From assembly GCF_049803835.1 (NCBI RefSeq), contig NZ_JBNAGK010000013.1:62001-126000 (forward strand): DNA of 64,000 nucleotides, given 5' to 3'. The position numbers were made by a program, and so were the translations under genes. Shown here in pieces: positions 18,707-27,174 of this stretch (position 1 is its first letter; each line of letters begins with the position of its first letter). The DNA is from Pacificoceanicola sp049803835. Its GTDB lineage: Bacteria > Pseudomonadota > Alphaproteobacteria > Rhodobacterales > Rhodobacteraceae. Under the pieces are notes generated by a model. That model had not been told where the DNA came from, searched no databases, and saw only the letters and a program-made list of their open reading frames with translations.

Positions 18707-19981
18707 ATGCTGGACACTGCCAAATCGCCCCGCCTCTCAGACACTGCCGTTTTCGATGCCATCCGCCACGAGCTCGACCGCCAGCAGAACCAGATCGAGC
18801 TGATCGCCTCCGAGAACATCGTGAGCCGCGACGTCCTTCTGGCCCAGGGTTCGGTCCTGACGAACAAGTATGCCGAGGGCTATCCCGGCCGACGCTATTA
18901 CGGCGGATGTGAGCATGTGGACACCGTCGAAGAGATCGCCATTGCCCGCCTGCGGGAGCTTTTCGGTGCCGGGTTCGCCAATGTGCAGCCCCATTCCGGC
19001 GCGCAGGCCAACCAGGCGGTGTTCCTCGCTCTACTGCAGCCGGGCGACCGGATCATGGGCCTCGATCTTGCCCATGGCGGTCACCTGACCCACGGCTCGC
19101 CCGTCACGATGTCGGGCAAATGGTTCGATGTGGTCAGCTACAAGGTTTCCGAAGACAACCTGCTGATCGACATGGCCACCGTGCGCAAAGTCGCGCTCGA
19201 AACCAGGCCCAAGCTGATCGTGGCCGGGGCATCGGCCTATCCGCGGCACATGGACTTTGCCGCCTTCCGCGCCATTGCGGACGAGGTGGGCGCCTACCTG
19301 ATGGTCGACATGGCGCATTATGCCGGTCTGATCGCGGCGGGCGAATACCCCGATCCGGTGCCCCACGCCCACGTCGTGACCTCGACCACGCACAAGACCC
19401 TGCGCGGCCCGCGCGGCGGCATCATCCTGACCAATGACGAAACGCTGGCCAAGAAGATCAACTCCGCCGTCTTCCCGGGCAACCAGGGCGGGCCGCTCAT
19501 GCACGTGATCGCCGCCAAGGCCGTGGCCTTTGGCGAGGCGCTGCGGCCGGAGTTCAAGGACTACGCGAAAGCGGTGATCGACAATGCCCGCGCGCTGTCT
19601 CAGGTTCTGGTCGCCGGGGGGCTGGGCGTCGTGTCGGGCGGCACTGATTGCCACATGGTGCTGGTCGACCTGCGCCCCAAAGGCGTCACCGGCAAGGCCG
19701 CCGAAGCAGCGCTGGAGCGCGCCGGCCTAACCTGCAACAAGAACGCCATCCCCTTCGATCCGGAAAAGCCTTTCGTCACCTCGGGCGTGCGTCTGGGTAC
19801 TTCGGCGGGCACCACCCGCGGCTTTGGCGAGGCGGAGTTCCGCAAGGTCGGCGCGCTGGTGCTGCGGGTCATCGATTCGCTGTCGGCCAACCCTGAAGGC
19901 GACGCAGCGGTCGAGGCGGCTGTGCTTGACGAGGTGCGCGCGCTCTGCGCGGCCTATCCGATCTATGCGGACGGCGTCTGA
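18707..19981 (+). CDS. glyA: serine hydroxymethyltransferase
   Basis: This PLP enzyme interconverts glycine plus 5,10-methylene-THF and serine. The 424 residues have the family blocks IELIASENIVS, NKYAEGYPGRRYYGG, NVQPHSGAQANQAV, the PLP lysine in TSTTHKTLRGPRGG (near residue 230), FPGNQGGPLMH and SGVRLGTSAGTTRGF. Here it probably runs toward serine, consuming both products of sarcosine oxidase and returning THF. An AAGGA site precedes the ATG. The organism surely has a housekeeping glyA; this copy is dedicated to the pathway by position, three bases ahead of sdaA. Confidence 0.95.
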   Translation: MLDTAKSPRLSDTAVFDAIRHELDRQQNQIELIASENIVSRDVLLAQGSVLTNKYAEGYPGRRYYGGCEHVDTVEEIAIARLRELFGAGFANVQPHSGAQANQAVFLALLQPGDRIMGLDLAHGGHLTHGSPVTMSGKWFDVVSYKVSEDNLLIDMATVRKVALETRPKLIVAGASAYPRHMDFAAFRAIADEVGAYLMVDMAHYAGLIAAGEYPDPVPHAHVVTSTTHKTLRGPRGGIILTNDETLAKKINSAVFPGNQGGPLMHVIAAKAVAFGEALRPEFKDYAKAVIDNARALSQVLVAGGLGVVSGGTDCHMVLVDLRPKGVTGKAAEAALERAGLTCNKNAIPFDPEKPFVTSGVRLGTSAGTTRGFGEAEFRKVGALVLRVIDSLSANPEGDAAVEAAVLDEVRALCAAYPIYADGV

Positions 19982-19984
19982 GCC

Positions 19985-21406
19985 ATGTTCCTGTCGGTCT
20001 TCGACATCTTCAAGATCGGTGTCGGCCCCTCGTCATCACATACGATGGGACCGATGACCGCGGCTGCGCGGTTCCTTGACGCCTTGCGCGGCGGTGCCGA
20101 GAAATTTCCCGGCGCGGATAGGCTCGCGCGGCTCGGGGCGTCCCTGCACGGGTCGCTCGCCTTCACCGGCAAGGGCCACGCGACCGACCGTGCCGTGATC
20201 CTGGGACTGGTGGGGTATCTGCCCGATACGCTTGATCCCGATCGGGCCGAGGTCCTGGAGGCCGAAGTGCGCCGCACGAAGCGCATCAGCCCTCCGGGGT
20301 TGGGCATACTGGACTTCGATCCCGAGACCGATCTCGTTTTCGACTACGGCCCGCCCTTGCCTGGTCATGCCAATGCGCTGGTGCTGCGCGCCTTCGACCA
20401 GCACGGCAACCCCTACCTGACGCAGACCTACTATTCGGTCGGAGGCGGCTTTGTCGTGACCGAGGCCGAACTGGCGGCGGAGAAGGCCGCGAAGGCCCAA
20501 ACCCTGCATGCCGAGAAGGCAGCGATGGGCTATCCCTATCCGTTCGGCTCGGCGGCCGAGATGCTTGAGATGGGCCGCGCCTCGGGCAAGAGCATCGCCG
20601 AGATGAAACGCGCCAACGAATGCGTGCATCAGCGCATTCCGGCCCCGGACCTGTCGAAGCAGATCAGGCGGATCTGCGACGTGATGAACGACTGCATCGA
20701 CCGGGGGCTGCGCATGGAGGGTGTGTTGCCCGGAGGTCTGGGCGTCCGGCGTCGCGCCAGGGCGATCCACGAACAGCTTCTGGCCGAACGCGGGAACAAC
20801 CGCAGCCAGCCCCATGTCGCCAATGACTGGCTGTCGGTCTACGCGATGGCGGTGAACGAGGAAAATGCCGCCGGGGGCCGGGTCGTGACTTCGCCCACCA
20901 ACGGCGCGGCCGGTGTCATGCCCGCGGTGATCCGCTACTATCGGGATCACTGCATCGGCGCCACGGATGACGGGGTGGAGACGATGATGCTGACGGCCGC
21001 CGCCATCGGCGGGCTGATCAAGCATCGCGCGTCAATTTCGGGCGCGGAATGCGGCTGTCAGGCCGAGGTGGGCAGCGCGGCGGCCATGGCCGCCGCCGGG
21101 CTCTGCGCCGCTTTGGGCGGCACCAACGCGCAGATCGAGAATGCCGCCGAGATCGCGCTTGAACATCACCTCGGGATGACCTGCGACCCGGTTAAGGGGC
21201 TGGTGCAAGTGCCTTGTATCGAGCGCAACGGTCTTGGCGCGATCAAGGCGGTGTCTGCCGCAAGCCTCGCCTTGCGGGGGGACGGCACGCATTTCATGCC
21301 GCTCGACAACTGTATCGAGACCATGCGCCAGACCGGCAAGGATATGAACACGAGGTACAAGGAGACGAGCCTTGGAGGCCTTGCTGTCAACATGCCGGAG
21401 TGCTAA
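19985..21406 (+). CDS. sdaA: L-serine ammonia-lyase, iron-sulfur type
   Basis: This 473-residue single-chain enzyme deaminates L-serine to pyruvate and ammonia. The N-terminal SVFDIFKIGVGPSSSHTMGPM block and the C-terminal cysteines (AECGCQAEVGSA near 355, MTCDP and VPCIERNGLGAIKA near 400-411) that ligate the oxygen-labile 4Fe-4S cluster are present. It begins three bases after the glyA stop, so it is coupled to it and ends the pathway in central metabolism. Its stop marks the right edge of the cargo genes. Confidence 0.95.
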   Translation: MFLSVFDIFKIGVGPSSSHTMGPMTAAARFLDALRGGAEKFPGADRLARLGASLHGSLAFTGKGHATDRAVILGLVGYLPDTLDPDRAEVLEAEVRRTKRISPPGLGILDFDPETDLVFDYGPPLPGHANALVLRAFDQHGNPYLTQTYYSVGGGFVVTEAELAAEKAAKAQTLHAEKAAMGYPYPFGSAAEMLEMGRASGKSIAEMKRANECVHQRIPAPDLSKQIRRICDVMNDCIDRGLRMEGVLPGGLGVRRRARAIHEQLLAERGNNRSQPHVANDWLSVYAMAVNEENAAGGRVVTSPTNGAAGVMPAVIRYYRDHCIGATDDGVETMMLTAAAIGGLIKHRASISGAECGCQAEVGSAAAMAAAGLCAALGGTNAQIENAAEIALEHHLGMTCDPVKGLVQVPCIERNGLGAIKAVSAASLALRGDGTHFMPLDNCIETMRQTGKDMNTRYKETSLGGLAVNMPEC

Positions 21407-21418
21407 TTCTAGGCGGTT

Positions 21419-21499
21419 TTAGCGTGACGCACCTGAACCAAGCATTCGTCTGATCTGGACCCGGTATTCACCGGAGGGGAGCTTGGTGATGGAGGCCAT
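21419..21499 (-). pseudogene. stub of a tyrosine integrase N-terminus
   Basis: On the minus strand an ATG at 21499 opens with MASITKLPSGEYRVQIRR, which is how phage-type tyrosine integrases commonly begin (a short strand-turn-strand arm-binding start). The resemblance stops after about 18 residues, and the frame ends at 21419. The break therefore falls within about 20-60 bases of the sdaA stop, at the cargo/backbone boundary. No continuation in another frame is seen. I infer that the right end of the cargo insertion truncated an integrase, or carries the relic of one. The stub is short, so chance similarity is possible. Confidence 0.5.
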
Positions 21500-21763
21500 T
21501 TTCGTGTGCGCTGTGTGTGCAATGAGTCGTCGTAGAGGGGCAAATTCGGGGATATTGGGGCGTATTTCAGCGTAGCAGCATCCGCCACCAACAGATTGCA
21601 GATACACAAAAAAATTTAATAAATCAACATTCTAGATTGTCTGCGGGCCCTATGGAGGATCAGACCGAATGTCGCGTAGTCTCAACGGGGTAGGCTGCGG
21701 CCATGTGCAGATCATGTGCAACGTGATAAATCCAGAGCGACACCGCCCAAGCTGCGGTGTCCA
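21500..21763 (+). other. gene-free right flank of the cargo
   Basis: No supported gene lies between the integrase stub and the end of virD4. It contains an AT-rich patch (21605-21635, with a run of seven A) that would be upstream of the stub on the minus strand and could be its former promoter. No direct repeat matching the left flank was seen. Confidence 0.5.
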
Positions 21764-23749
21764 TCATTCAACGTGAGCTGCCATGATCGCCCGCGTTGTC
21801 TGTACCGCCGCCGCGAGCTGGGTCCTGTCCGCCTCCTTGAGCCCCAGTCCAGCCAGATCGAACGACAATTGACCGGACCCACCGCCGCCCGCCGCAGCGC
21901 GTGCTGCTCGGCCGCGCGCCCGACCTGATAGCGCTGGCTGCGGATCCTGCGGCTCCGTTGCAGGTGCCTCAACCGTCATTGACGAGGACGCAGTCCCAGA
22001 CCCCTGCGCCCCCGCAGCCGTCCTCACCTCCTGCAGTTCCAGCTTCAGCTTCTCCACCGTCTCCCGCGTCTCGGTCATCTGCCGGTCCCGCCTCAGCCCG
22101 TCCTCATCCGGATACGGGAAACTCCCCACCTGACCGATATGCAGCGCCTTCAGCGCCGGGTCCTCGAAATACTTGATCCGCCGCGCCCGGATCGGCATCT
22201 GTGCGTCGATCACAAGGATCACCTCGTCCAGGTCCATGCGCCGGGCCTGATCTTCGGTCAGGAGCGGGGTGTCCTCGGTCCGCTCGGAGACGCTGCGCCC
22301 CTCGAACGGGTTGCGCCCGACTGCGCGAGACCGGGTGACCACGCGCTTGGTGGTTTTGCCAACAGCTTGGCTCAGCTCCTCGATGGTCTTCTGCTCGGAC
22401 GGGGTGAGGTAGAGTTTCACGCCAGCGCCGCCCTGAAGCGACCGGCGCGTGTTTTCGCCATAGATCTCGTCCAGCGCCGGAATGGTCTGGGTGACGATGG
22501 CGAGGTTGCCGCCGAAAGAGCGCAAGGTCTTGATGCTCTCGGCCACGATAGGCATTTTCCCGAGCCGGTCGAACTCGTCGAGCATGATCATCACCGGCCA
22601 CGGCTCGTCGTCGCCCGGCTCCTGCGCCTGCAGGGAGGCGATCAGGTCCGAGAAAAACAGCCGGATCAATGGGGCCAGCGGGCGGATCATCTCGGAGTCG
22701 ACCACGAGGTAGATCGCGTGGGGCCGCCGTCGGATATCCCGGAAGGAGAAGTCCGAGGTCGCGGTGGCCGCGTCGATGGCGCGGTTGTCCCAGGTGTCGA
22801 GACCCGAGGTCATCAGGAGCGACAGGTACGAGGTCAGGGTGTCGTTGTTGGTCGAGGCCATGCGCTCGAAGATCAGCTTGGCAGATGTGTTCTTCACCTC
22901 GTGCGCGCGCTTCAAGTACTCCTTCTGCTTGTCACCACCCGAGGCGGTGATGCGGTAGATCTCGCCGATGGTCGGCACGCCGCGCTCGAAGGCCAGAAGG
23001 CCTGCTGCGACGAAGAGATCGATACCCCCGGCCAGGAGCCCGCTCAGCTTTTCGTTGTCGGTTTGCAGGAAGAGCTTGGCGGTGAGCTTCAGCTCCATCT
23101 GCTGCCGGTCGGGATTGGTCATGGCCGCGATGCGAGCAAGCGGGTTGTAGCGATGCGTCGGGCGGTCCCAATCAGTCGGCGCGAACCGGAACACCTTGTC
23201 GCCCATGCTGGCGCGGAAGCGGGAGGTCTCGCGGAAGTTCTCGCCCTTCACGTCCAGCACCACGGCCGAGCCCTTGTAGGTGAGCAGGTTCGGGATCACG
23301 AAGCCCACGCCCTTGCCCCGGCCCGTTGGCGCAACGATCAGCGCATGCGGGAAGGTTTTCGACACGAGGAAGAGGCGCTTCGATTTCGGGGGGCCAAGCT
23401 TGCCAAGAAGGAAGCCGCCGCCGGGCTTGGCAAAGAAGCCGTTGCGCTTCATCTCGCCCCGGGTCTGCCAATGGGTCGTGCCGAAGCGCGTCAGGGCATC
23501 GCCCAGAAGCGTCACGCTCAGCATCAGCGCGGCGATCCCAAAGCCTGCGAGGATCAGGTTCACCCAGAGAAAGTCCCGCGGCGCGCTGACACCAAGGGCT
23601 CGGTACTCGCGCGCAAGTAAGGTGACGTCGAAGGCTTGCGTCGACAGGCCATAGCGGATGGTAAGGTAGCCCGTGGCCACGACATAGCCGATGGCGAGAC
23701 CAACCAGCGTCAGGCTCAGGATCCCGCCCGCGATCTTGCCCTTATCCAT
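21764..23749 (-). CDS. virD4: VirD4/TraG-type coupling protein
   Basis: This 661-residue inner-membrane ATPase hands the relaxase-DNA complex to the secretion channel. Two N-terminal membrane segments (GGILSLTLVGLAIGYVVAT and LWVNLILAGFGIAALMLSV) precede a TraG-type Walker A (APTGRGKGVG, near 140-149) and a Walker B (MIMLDEFDRLG, near 387-397). The last 80 residues are rich in A, G, P and T and probably disordered. I chose the ATG at 23749; the frame extends to 23851 only by reading through the relaxase tail. It overlaps the relaxase gene by eight bases, so relaxase and coupling protein are co-translated. Confidence 0.93.
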   Translation of the reverse strand: MDKGKIAGGILSLTLVGLAIGYVVATGYLTIRYGLSTQAFDVTLLAREYRALGVSAPRDFLWVNLILAGFGIAALMLSVTLLGDALTRFGTTHWQTRGEMKRNGFFAKPGGGFLLGKLGPPKSKRLFLVSKTFPHALIVAPTGRGKGVGFVIPNLLTYKGSAVVLDVKGENFRETSRFRASMGDKVFRFAPTDWDRPTHRYNPLARIAAMTNPDRQQMELKLTAKLFLQTDNEKLSGLLAGGIDLFVAAGLLAFERGVPTIGEIYRITASGGDKQKEYLKRAHEVKNTSAKLIFERMASTNNDTLTSYLSLLMTSGLDTWDNRAIDAATATSDFSFRDIRRRPHAIYLVVDSEMIRPLAPLIRLFFSDLIASLQAQEPGDDEPWPVMIMLDEFDRLGKMPIVAESIKTLRSFGGNLAIVTQTIPALDEIYGENTRRSLQGGAGVKLYLTPSEQKTIEELSQAVGKTTKRVVTRSRAVGRNPFEGRSVSERTEDTPLLTEDQARRMDLDEVILVIDAQMPIRARRIKYFEDPALKALHIGQVGSFPYPDEDGLRRDRQMTETRETVEKLKLELQEVRTAAGAQGSGTASSSMTVEAPATEPQDPQPALSGRARGRAARAAAGGGGSGQLSFDLAGLGLKEADRTQLAAAVQTTRAIMAAHVE

Positions 23750-26093
23750 GGGTGATCCCTTTCTCGCCATGCGCCGCTGCGTGACGCGCGCGCTGCGCCT
23801 CGATCTGTTCTTCGGCCAGGGCATCCAGCACCCGCTCCATGGCGGGGCCATGGGCCGTCACCTCGCTGCTTTCCAGATAAGCCTTCGCGAGTTCCAGCTG
23901 CCGCAACGGATGCTCGGTGAACTTTTCCAGCACATCGGCGTGGCCCGCGCGCAGGGCTGTCACCGCATTCGGCGTGAGGTTGCGGTCGATCTGGGCGACG
24001 AGGCGCTGTCCATCCGTCTCGGTGAGCGGTTCCACGTCCTCGGCCTCTGCCCGCTGCAGGAAGGTCAACACATCAGGGGCCGTCTCAGCCATGAAGCGCC
24101 GTTCGGCATAGTCCTGCCGCGCCTGATCCTCGATGTCGAAGCTCCGCTCGCTGATATAGGCGCGGGACGCCCCCATGGCGCGCAGGCGGTTGATTTCCTC
24201 CTGCACTGCCGCCCCGAACTCCTCGTCCGGCATCTCGGCGCGGTAGCGCGCGAGCGTGCGGTCGTCTTCCGTGATCGTACCAAGATTTTGCATTGGATCG
24301 CGCAGGGCGAGGTCCATGTCCCCGGCATGGAGCGTGCGGTCTTTCTCCTCGACGGCGAACTCCTGCGGCTTGCGGCTGTCCGTGATCTTGTCCCAGGCCA
24401 TCGATGCCAGTTCAGCATGATCGGACGACCGCTGCGCGAAGGCGTTGAAGGCGGCCCGAGCTTCCTCCACCTCAACGGCACCGGCCCGGCGCACGCTTGG
24501 GTCGTCCGAGAAGGGATGGTCGAAATCCGTCCGGCGGAACTGAGCAACGAGCTCCTGGAAATCCCTGCGCTCGGAGGGGGCGAAGATGGCGGACTCGCAC
24601 GCCGCGCGCTCGGGCAGCGTCACACGCTGGGCCTGGGCAACCGGGTCATCCTTATCCTTGGTCTCATCCACCTCGTCGATGGCCCGCAGGATGCGCGCAT
24701 CGGTCAGCGTGTCGCCCAGGCGGACATGGACGGCCTCCAGCCGGTCCAGCGCTTCCTCGCGGTCCTCGCCTTTCTCCAGATCGAGATCGCCCGCCTTGGC
24801 GATGGCTCGCAGATCCTGCGCCAACCATTGCCGTTCGAGCGCGGCATTGCCGGCACCCTGACGCATGCGGGCGACCACGGCTTCGGGGTCGATACCCGTG
24901 CCCTGCAGCGCCTCGCTGAGGCGCGCCTTGACTGCATCGTCGTCGAGGCTTCCCATCTGGTCCTCGCGCATGTTCGCCCGCGCATAGACCCCGTCCCGGG
25001 ACGGCGCATCGAGGAGGGCGGCCGAGCGGTCCCCCAGCGGATTGAGATGCGCGACCGATGCCAGCACATCGGTGAGCTTGCGCTCGATCTCCGGCCGCTC
25101 GGATGCGGGTGCCCGGTCGATCGCCGCTTCGATCTGACGGATGTTCTGAGAAAATTCGGTGATCAGCGTGTCGAACGCTGTTTCGTCTTGGGACATGTAG
25201 ATGGCTCCGTCAGATTGGATCTGACCGCCACTGGCGAGGATGGTGCTGGCCCGCTCGAGTGCCTCGGCCACGTCATCGAAGTTCGACCGGGACGCCTCGA
25301 CCGCCAAACCCCGATAGGTCAGCGTATTGCGCGCCACCGTCTCAAGGGCGGTAGCCAGGTCAGTCCCCGTGCGCTGGCGCTCGATCGGCGGCCGGCCTTC
25401 TTCACGGGCTTTGTAGACCTCGTCTATCTCGGCGCGGTAGGTCGTGACCCCCCGGTCAAGACGCCGTGTCGCCTCGAGCCGGATCCCGTGGACCTGTGCC
25501 GCCTCGACCATCGCCACCCGGAAGGCGTCGTAGTTGAAGTGGTGATCCTTCCCGAGAAAGAACATTTCGCCATCCTTGCTGCGGCGGTTCAGAACGATAT
25601 GCGCATGTGGATGCGCGCGATCTTGGTGTATTGCAGCAATATAGTCGAATTGCGACCCCTCACCTTGAAAGAACCGCTCGCAGACGGATTCCGTGATTGC
25701 GCGCACTTCTTCGCCGCTGGTGCCGACGGGAAAGGCCATCAGAAGATGCGAGGTGTGCCCGAGCTTCGGGCTGTGCCGCTCACCCCACTGGTTCTCGAAG
25801 CGCCGCACGACCCGGTCGATCTCGGCCTCGGTCAGGGTCTTCTTGCCGTCATGGTTACCACGGCTGTCGAGGATATGGCTCGACTTGGTCGTCAGATAGG
25901 TAAGCTGGGCCTTCAATTGCGCGCCGGTATGGCACCCGCCTTTCGAGATCGGCTTGAAGATGGCCGGCGAGTAGCCGCGCGCTGCCCGGACCATCTGCGC
26001 CTTCTTCGACAGCCCCTGCCAACTGCCCGAGACCCGGCTCCAATCGCGATCGAAGAGGGCGGGGCTGACGCCGCGCGCCTCACTCCGCGCCAC
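23742..26093 (-). CDS. VirD2-like relaxase
   Basis: This 783-residue protein has the HUH histidine motif HQDRAHPHAHIVLNRR (about 154-169) of MobP/VirD2-type relaxases. Upstream lies a tyrosine-containing stretch with QLTYLTTKSS, where the nicking tyrosine is likely to be. The long C-terminal half is charged and mostly helical, as expected for the translocation-signal region. No ATG fits the start: the GTG at 26093 overlaps the mobC stop by 14 bases and is preferred, while the longer frame reads through mobC. It nicks oriT and pilots the strand to VirD4, encoded immediately downstream. Confidence 0.88.
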   Translation of the reverse strand: MARSEARGVSPALFDRDWSRVSGSWQGLSKKAQMVRAARGYSPAIFKPISKGGCHTGAQLKAQLTYLTTKSSHILDSRGNHDGKKTLTEAEIDRVVRRFENQWGERHSPKLGHTSHLLMAFPVGTSGEEVRAITESVCERFFQGEGSQFDYIAAIHQDRAHPHAHIVLNRRSKDGEMFFLGKDHHFNYDAFRVAMVEAAQVHGIRLEATRRLDRGVTTYRAEIDEVYKAREEGRPPIERQRTGTDLATALETVARNTLTYRGLAVEASRSNFDDVAEALERASTILASGGQIQSDGAIYMSQDETAFDTLITEFSQNIRQIEAAIDRAPASERPEIERKLTDVLASVAHLNPLGDRSAALLDAPSRDGVYARANMREDQMGSLDDDAVKARLSEALQGTGIDPEAVVARMRQGAGNAALERQWLAQDLRAIAKAGDLDLEKGEDREEALDRLEAVHVRLGDTLTDARILRAIDEVDETKDKDDPVAQAQRVTLPERAACESAIFAPSERRDFQELVAQFRRTDFDHPFSDDPSVRRAGAVEVEEARAAFNAFAQRSSDHAELASMAWDKITDSRKPQEFAVEEKDRTLHAGDMDLALRDPMQNLGTITEDDRTLARYRAEMPDEEFGAAVQEEINRLRAMGASRAYISERSFDIEDQARQDYAERRFMAETAPDVLTFLQRAEAEDVEPLTETDGQRLVAQIDRNLTPNAVTALRAGHADVLEKFTEHPLRQLELAKAYLESSEVTAHGPAMERVLDALAEEQIEAQRARHAAAHGEKGITHG

Positions 26094-26682
26094 GTTCGGC
26101 CACCTGCTCCGCTTCCTGCCGCGCCAGACCGGCGAGGGCCCTGGTGACTTCGAGGTCCAGATCGCGACGCCGCGCGCGGAACATCTCCTGGATCTGATCG
26201 GCCATGTCGAAGACAAGAACGGCGAGGTCGCGGATCTCAGCATGGCTGGCGGGGGTATAGGGCAGACGCTCCCCTTTGAGCTTCGCCTCATTCAGGCGGC
26301 GCGCGACCTGGTTCACGTTATTGCCGACCCGGTTCAGCGCCGCGCTCATCCCTTTCAGTTCATCCGTCATGCCCTCATCCGGGCGCAGGAGATCGTCGGC
26401 CGCGAGCATCAGGCAGCGCATGGCATCTGACCGATGTGCGATCCCACGCCGCGCAAGGGCGGCGTCGAAGCCGCGAAGGTCACGGTCGGTCACCCGCATG
26501 GTCAGCACACGGGTGCGGCTGTCATTGGCCGAGACGGTGGAACGACCCCGGCTGAGCACGTTGTAGACGGTCTTGGGGGTGACCTTCAGCGCCGCACTGA
26601 TCGCACTGACCGAGACGCCTTTCGCCCGTTCCCGGACGATCTGACGGCGTTCCTGATCGGTCAGTCTGCGACTGCTGCCCAT
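26080..26682 (-). CDS. mobC: MobC-like relaxosome accessory protein
   Basis: This 200-residue protein has an N-terminal helix-turn-helix (LTDQERRQIVRERAKGVSVSAISAALKVTPKTVYNVLSRGR, about 7-47), a middle beta/helix part (RTRVLTMRVTDRDLRGFDAALARRG) and the MobC block MSAALNRVGNNVNQVARRLNEA. MobC proteins bind oriT and help the relaxase melt the nic region. The helix-turn-helix may also let it repress its own promoter. It sits first in the mobC-relaxase-virD4 operon, with candidate oriT repeats directly upstream. Confidence 0.88.
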   Translation of the reverse strand: MGSSRRLTDQERRQIVRERAKGVSVSAISAALKVTPKTVYNVLSRGRSTVSANDSRTRVLTMRVTDRDLRGFDAALARRGIAHRSDAMRCLMLAADDLLRPDEGMTDELKGMSAALNRVGNNVNQVARRLNEAKLKGERLPYTPASHAEIRDLAVLVFDMADQIQEMFRARRRDLDLEVTRALAGLARQEAEQVAERGAE

Positions 26683-26716
26683 GTGAAGTATACGTTCCTA
26701 TTTCTTGCCAACTTCG

Positions 26717-26767
26717 TACAAGCCCGCCTTCTCCCAGCACAAGCGGAGAAGGCACCAAGGGCTTGTA
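26717..26767. repeat. nested inverted repeat, candidate oriT
   Basis: Two stacked 9-bp perfect inverted repeats form one large cruciform: TACAAGCCC (26717-26725) with GGGCTTGTA (26759-26767), and inside it GCCTTCTCC (26726-26734) with GGAGAAGGC (26745-26753). There is a 10-base loop and a 5-base bulge on one side. It lies 35 bases upstream of mobC, the usual place for oriT in mobC-relaxase operons. No nic consensus that I recognise is present, so oriT is inferred from position and structure. Confidence 0.5.
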
Positions 26768-26778
26768 CTCAATGTAGA

Positions 26779-26801
26779 AAATCGGCCTCGCGGGCCGATT
26801 T
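26779..26801. repeat. second inverted repeat near candidate oriT
   Basis: A 9-bp perfect inverted repeat (AAATCGGCC at 26779-26787, GGCCGATTT at 26793-26801) has a 5-base loop. It separates the larger cruciform from the heptad array. It could belong to oriT or be an intrinsic stop for leftward transcription. Confidence 0.5.
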
Positions 26802-26803
26802 GA

Positions 26804-27174
26804 CGTCCTTTGGCAAATGCAGCGCGCAAGGCGCTCAATGCAACGCGTCCCGCGTTGCCTGCACCGCGCATCGCGTCCTTTGGACTGCGTTTTGCGCGCT
26901 CTGCAGCACGTCTTCTGGCGAGTGCCCGATGGCATGTGCCGCCTGCATCGCACGTGGTGCCGGATGATCCACGTCCAATGCAGAATGCGTCGCGTTTCCT
27001 GCAACGAGGAAAATGGCACCCGCCGGATGTCGCGCGTCATCTGGGCAATGCATCGCGCAGAGGGGATGACGTCGGGTGTCGCGTGCAGCGTGTCTTCCGT
27101 CCCATGCGCGATGCACCATGCGCCCCGCATTTCGCCTGAGGGAGCCCGCATCCCGTCTTCTGCTTGACGCCGTC
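26804..27174. repeat. array of about 53 unspaced degenerate heptanucleotides
   Basis: Cutting this stretch every seven bases from 26804, I count 53 units, of which 49 start with TG or CG; the exceptions start at 26951, 27007, 27063 and 27140. The best-conserved unit is TGCANCG (for example 26818, 26839, 26860, 26944, 27000, 27049, 27084), and many units recur in a 21-bp super-period, such as 26818/26839/26860 and 27028/27049. The phase is never lost over 371 bp. All three plus frames and two minus frames show seven-residue periodicities, but no coding start or ribosome site supports a gene. Ribbon-helix-helix proteins such as omega of pSM19035 bind unspaced 7-bp repeats that act as centromere and operator. 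A ParA-like gene and a probable RHH gene follow directly. Confidence 0.8.

Noticed and set aside
22139..23620. 493-codon plus-strand frame opposite virD4
   Set aside because: Antisense shadow of the coupling protein.
23691..26147. 818-codon plus-strand frame opposite the relaxase
   Set aside because: Antisense shadow of a confidently identified relaxase; no domain, no ribosome site.
26688..26707. GAAG-TATA-GTTCCTATTTC element resembling an FRT half-site
   Set aside because: Only partial similarity, no second arm or spacer, and no Flp-like recombinase; more likely part of the mobC promoter.
26817..27167. Possible repeat protein encoded by the heptad array
   Set aside because: The seven-residue periodicity appears in several frames on both strands, there is no ribosome site, and the base phase rather than any frame is conserved.
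26804..27174. CRISPR array
   Set aside because: Units are seven bases and contiguous; there are no spacers of constant size and no cas genes.
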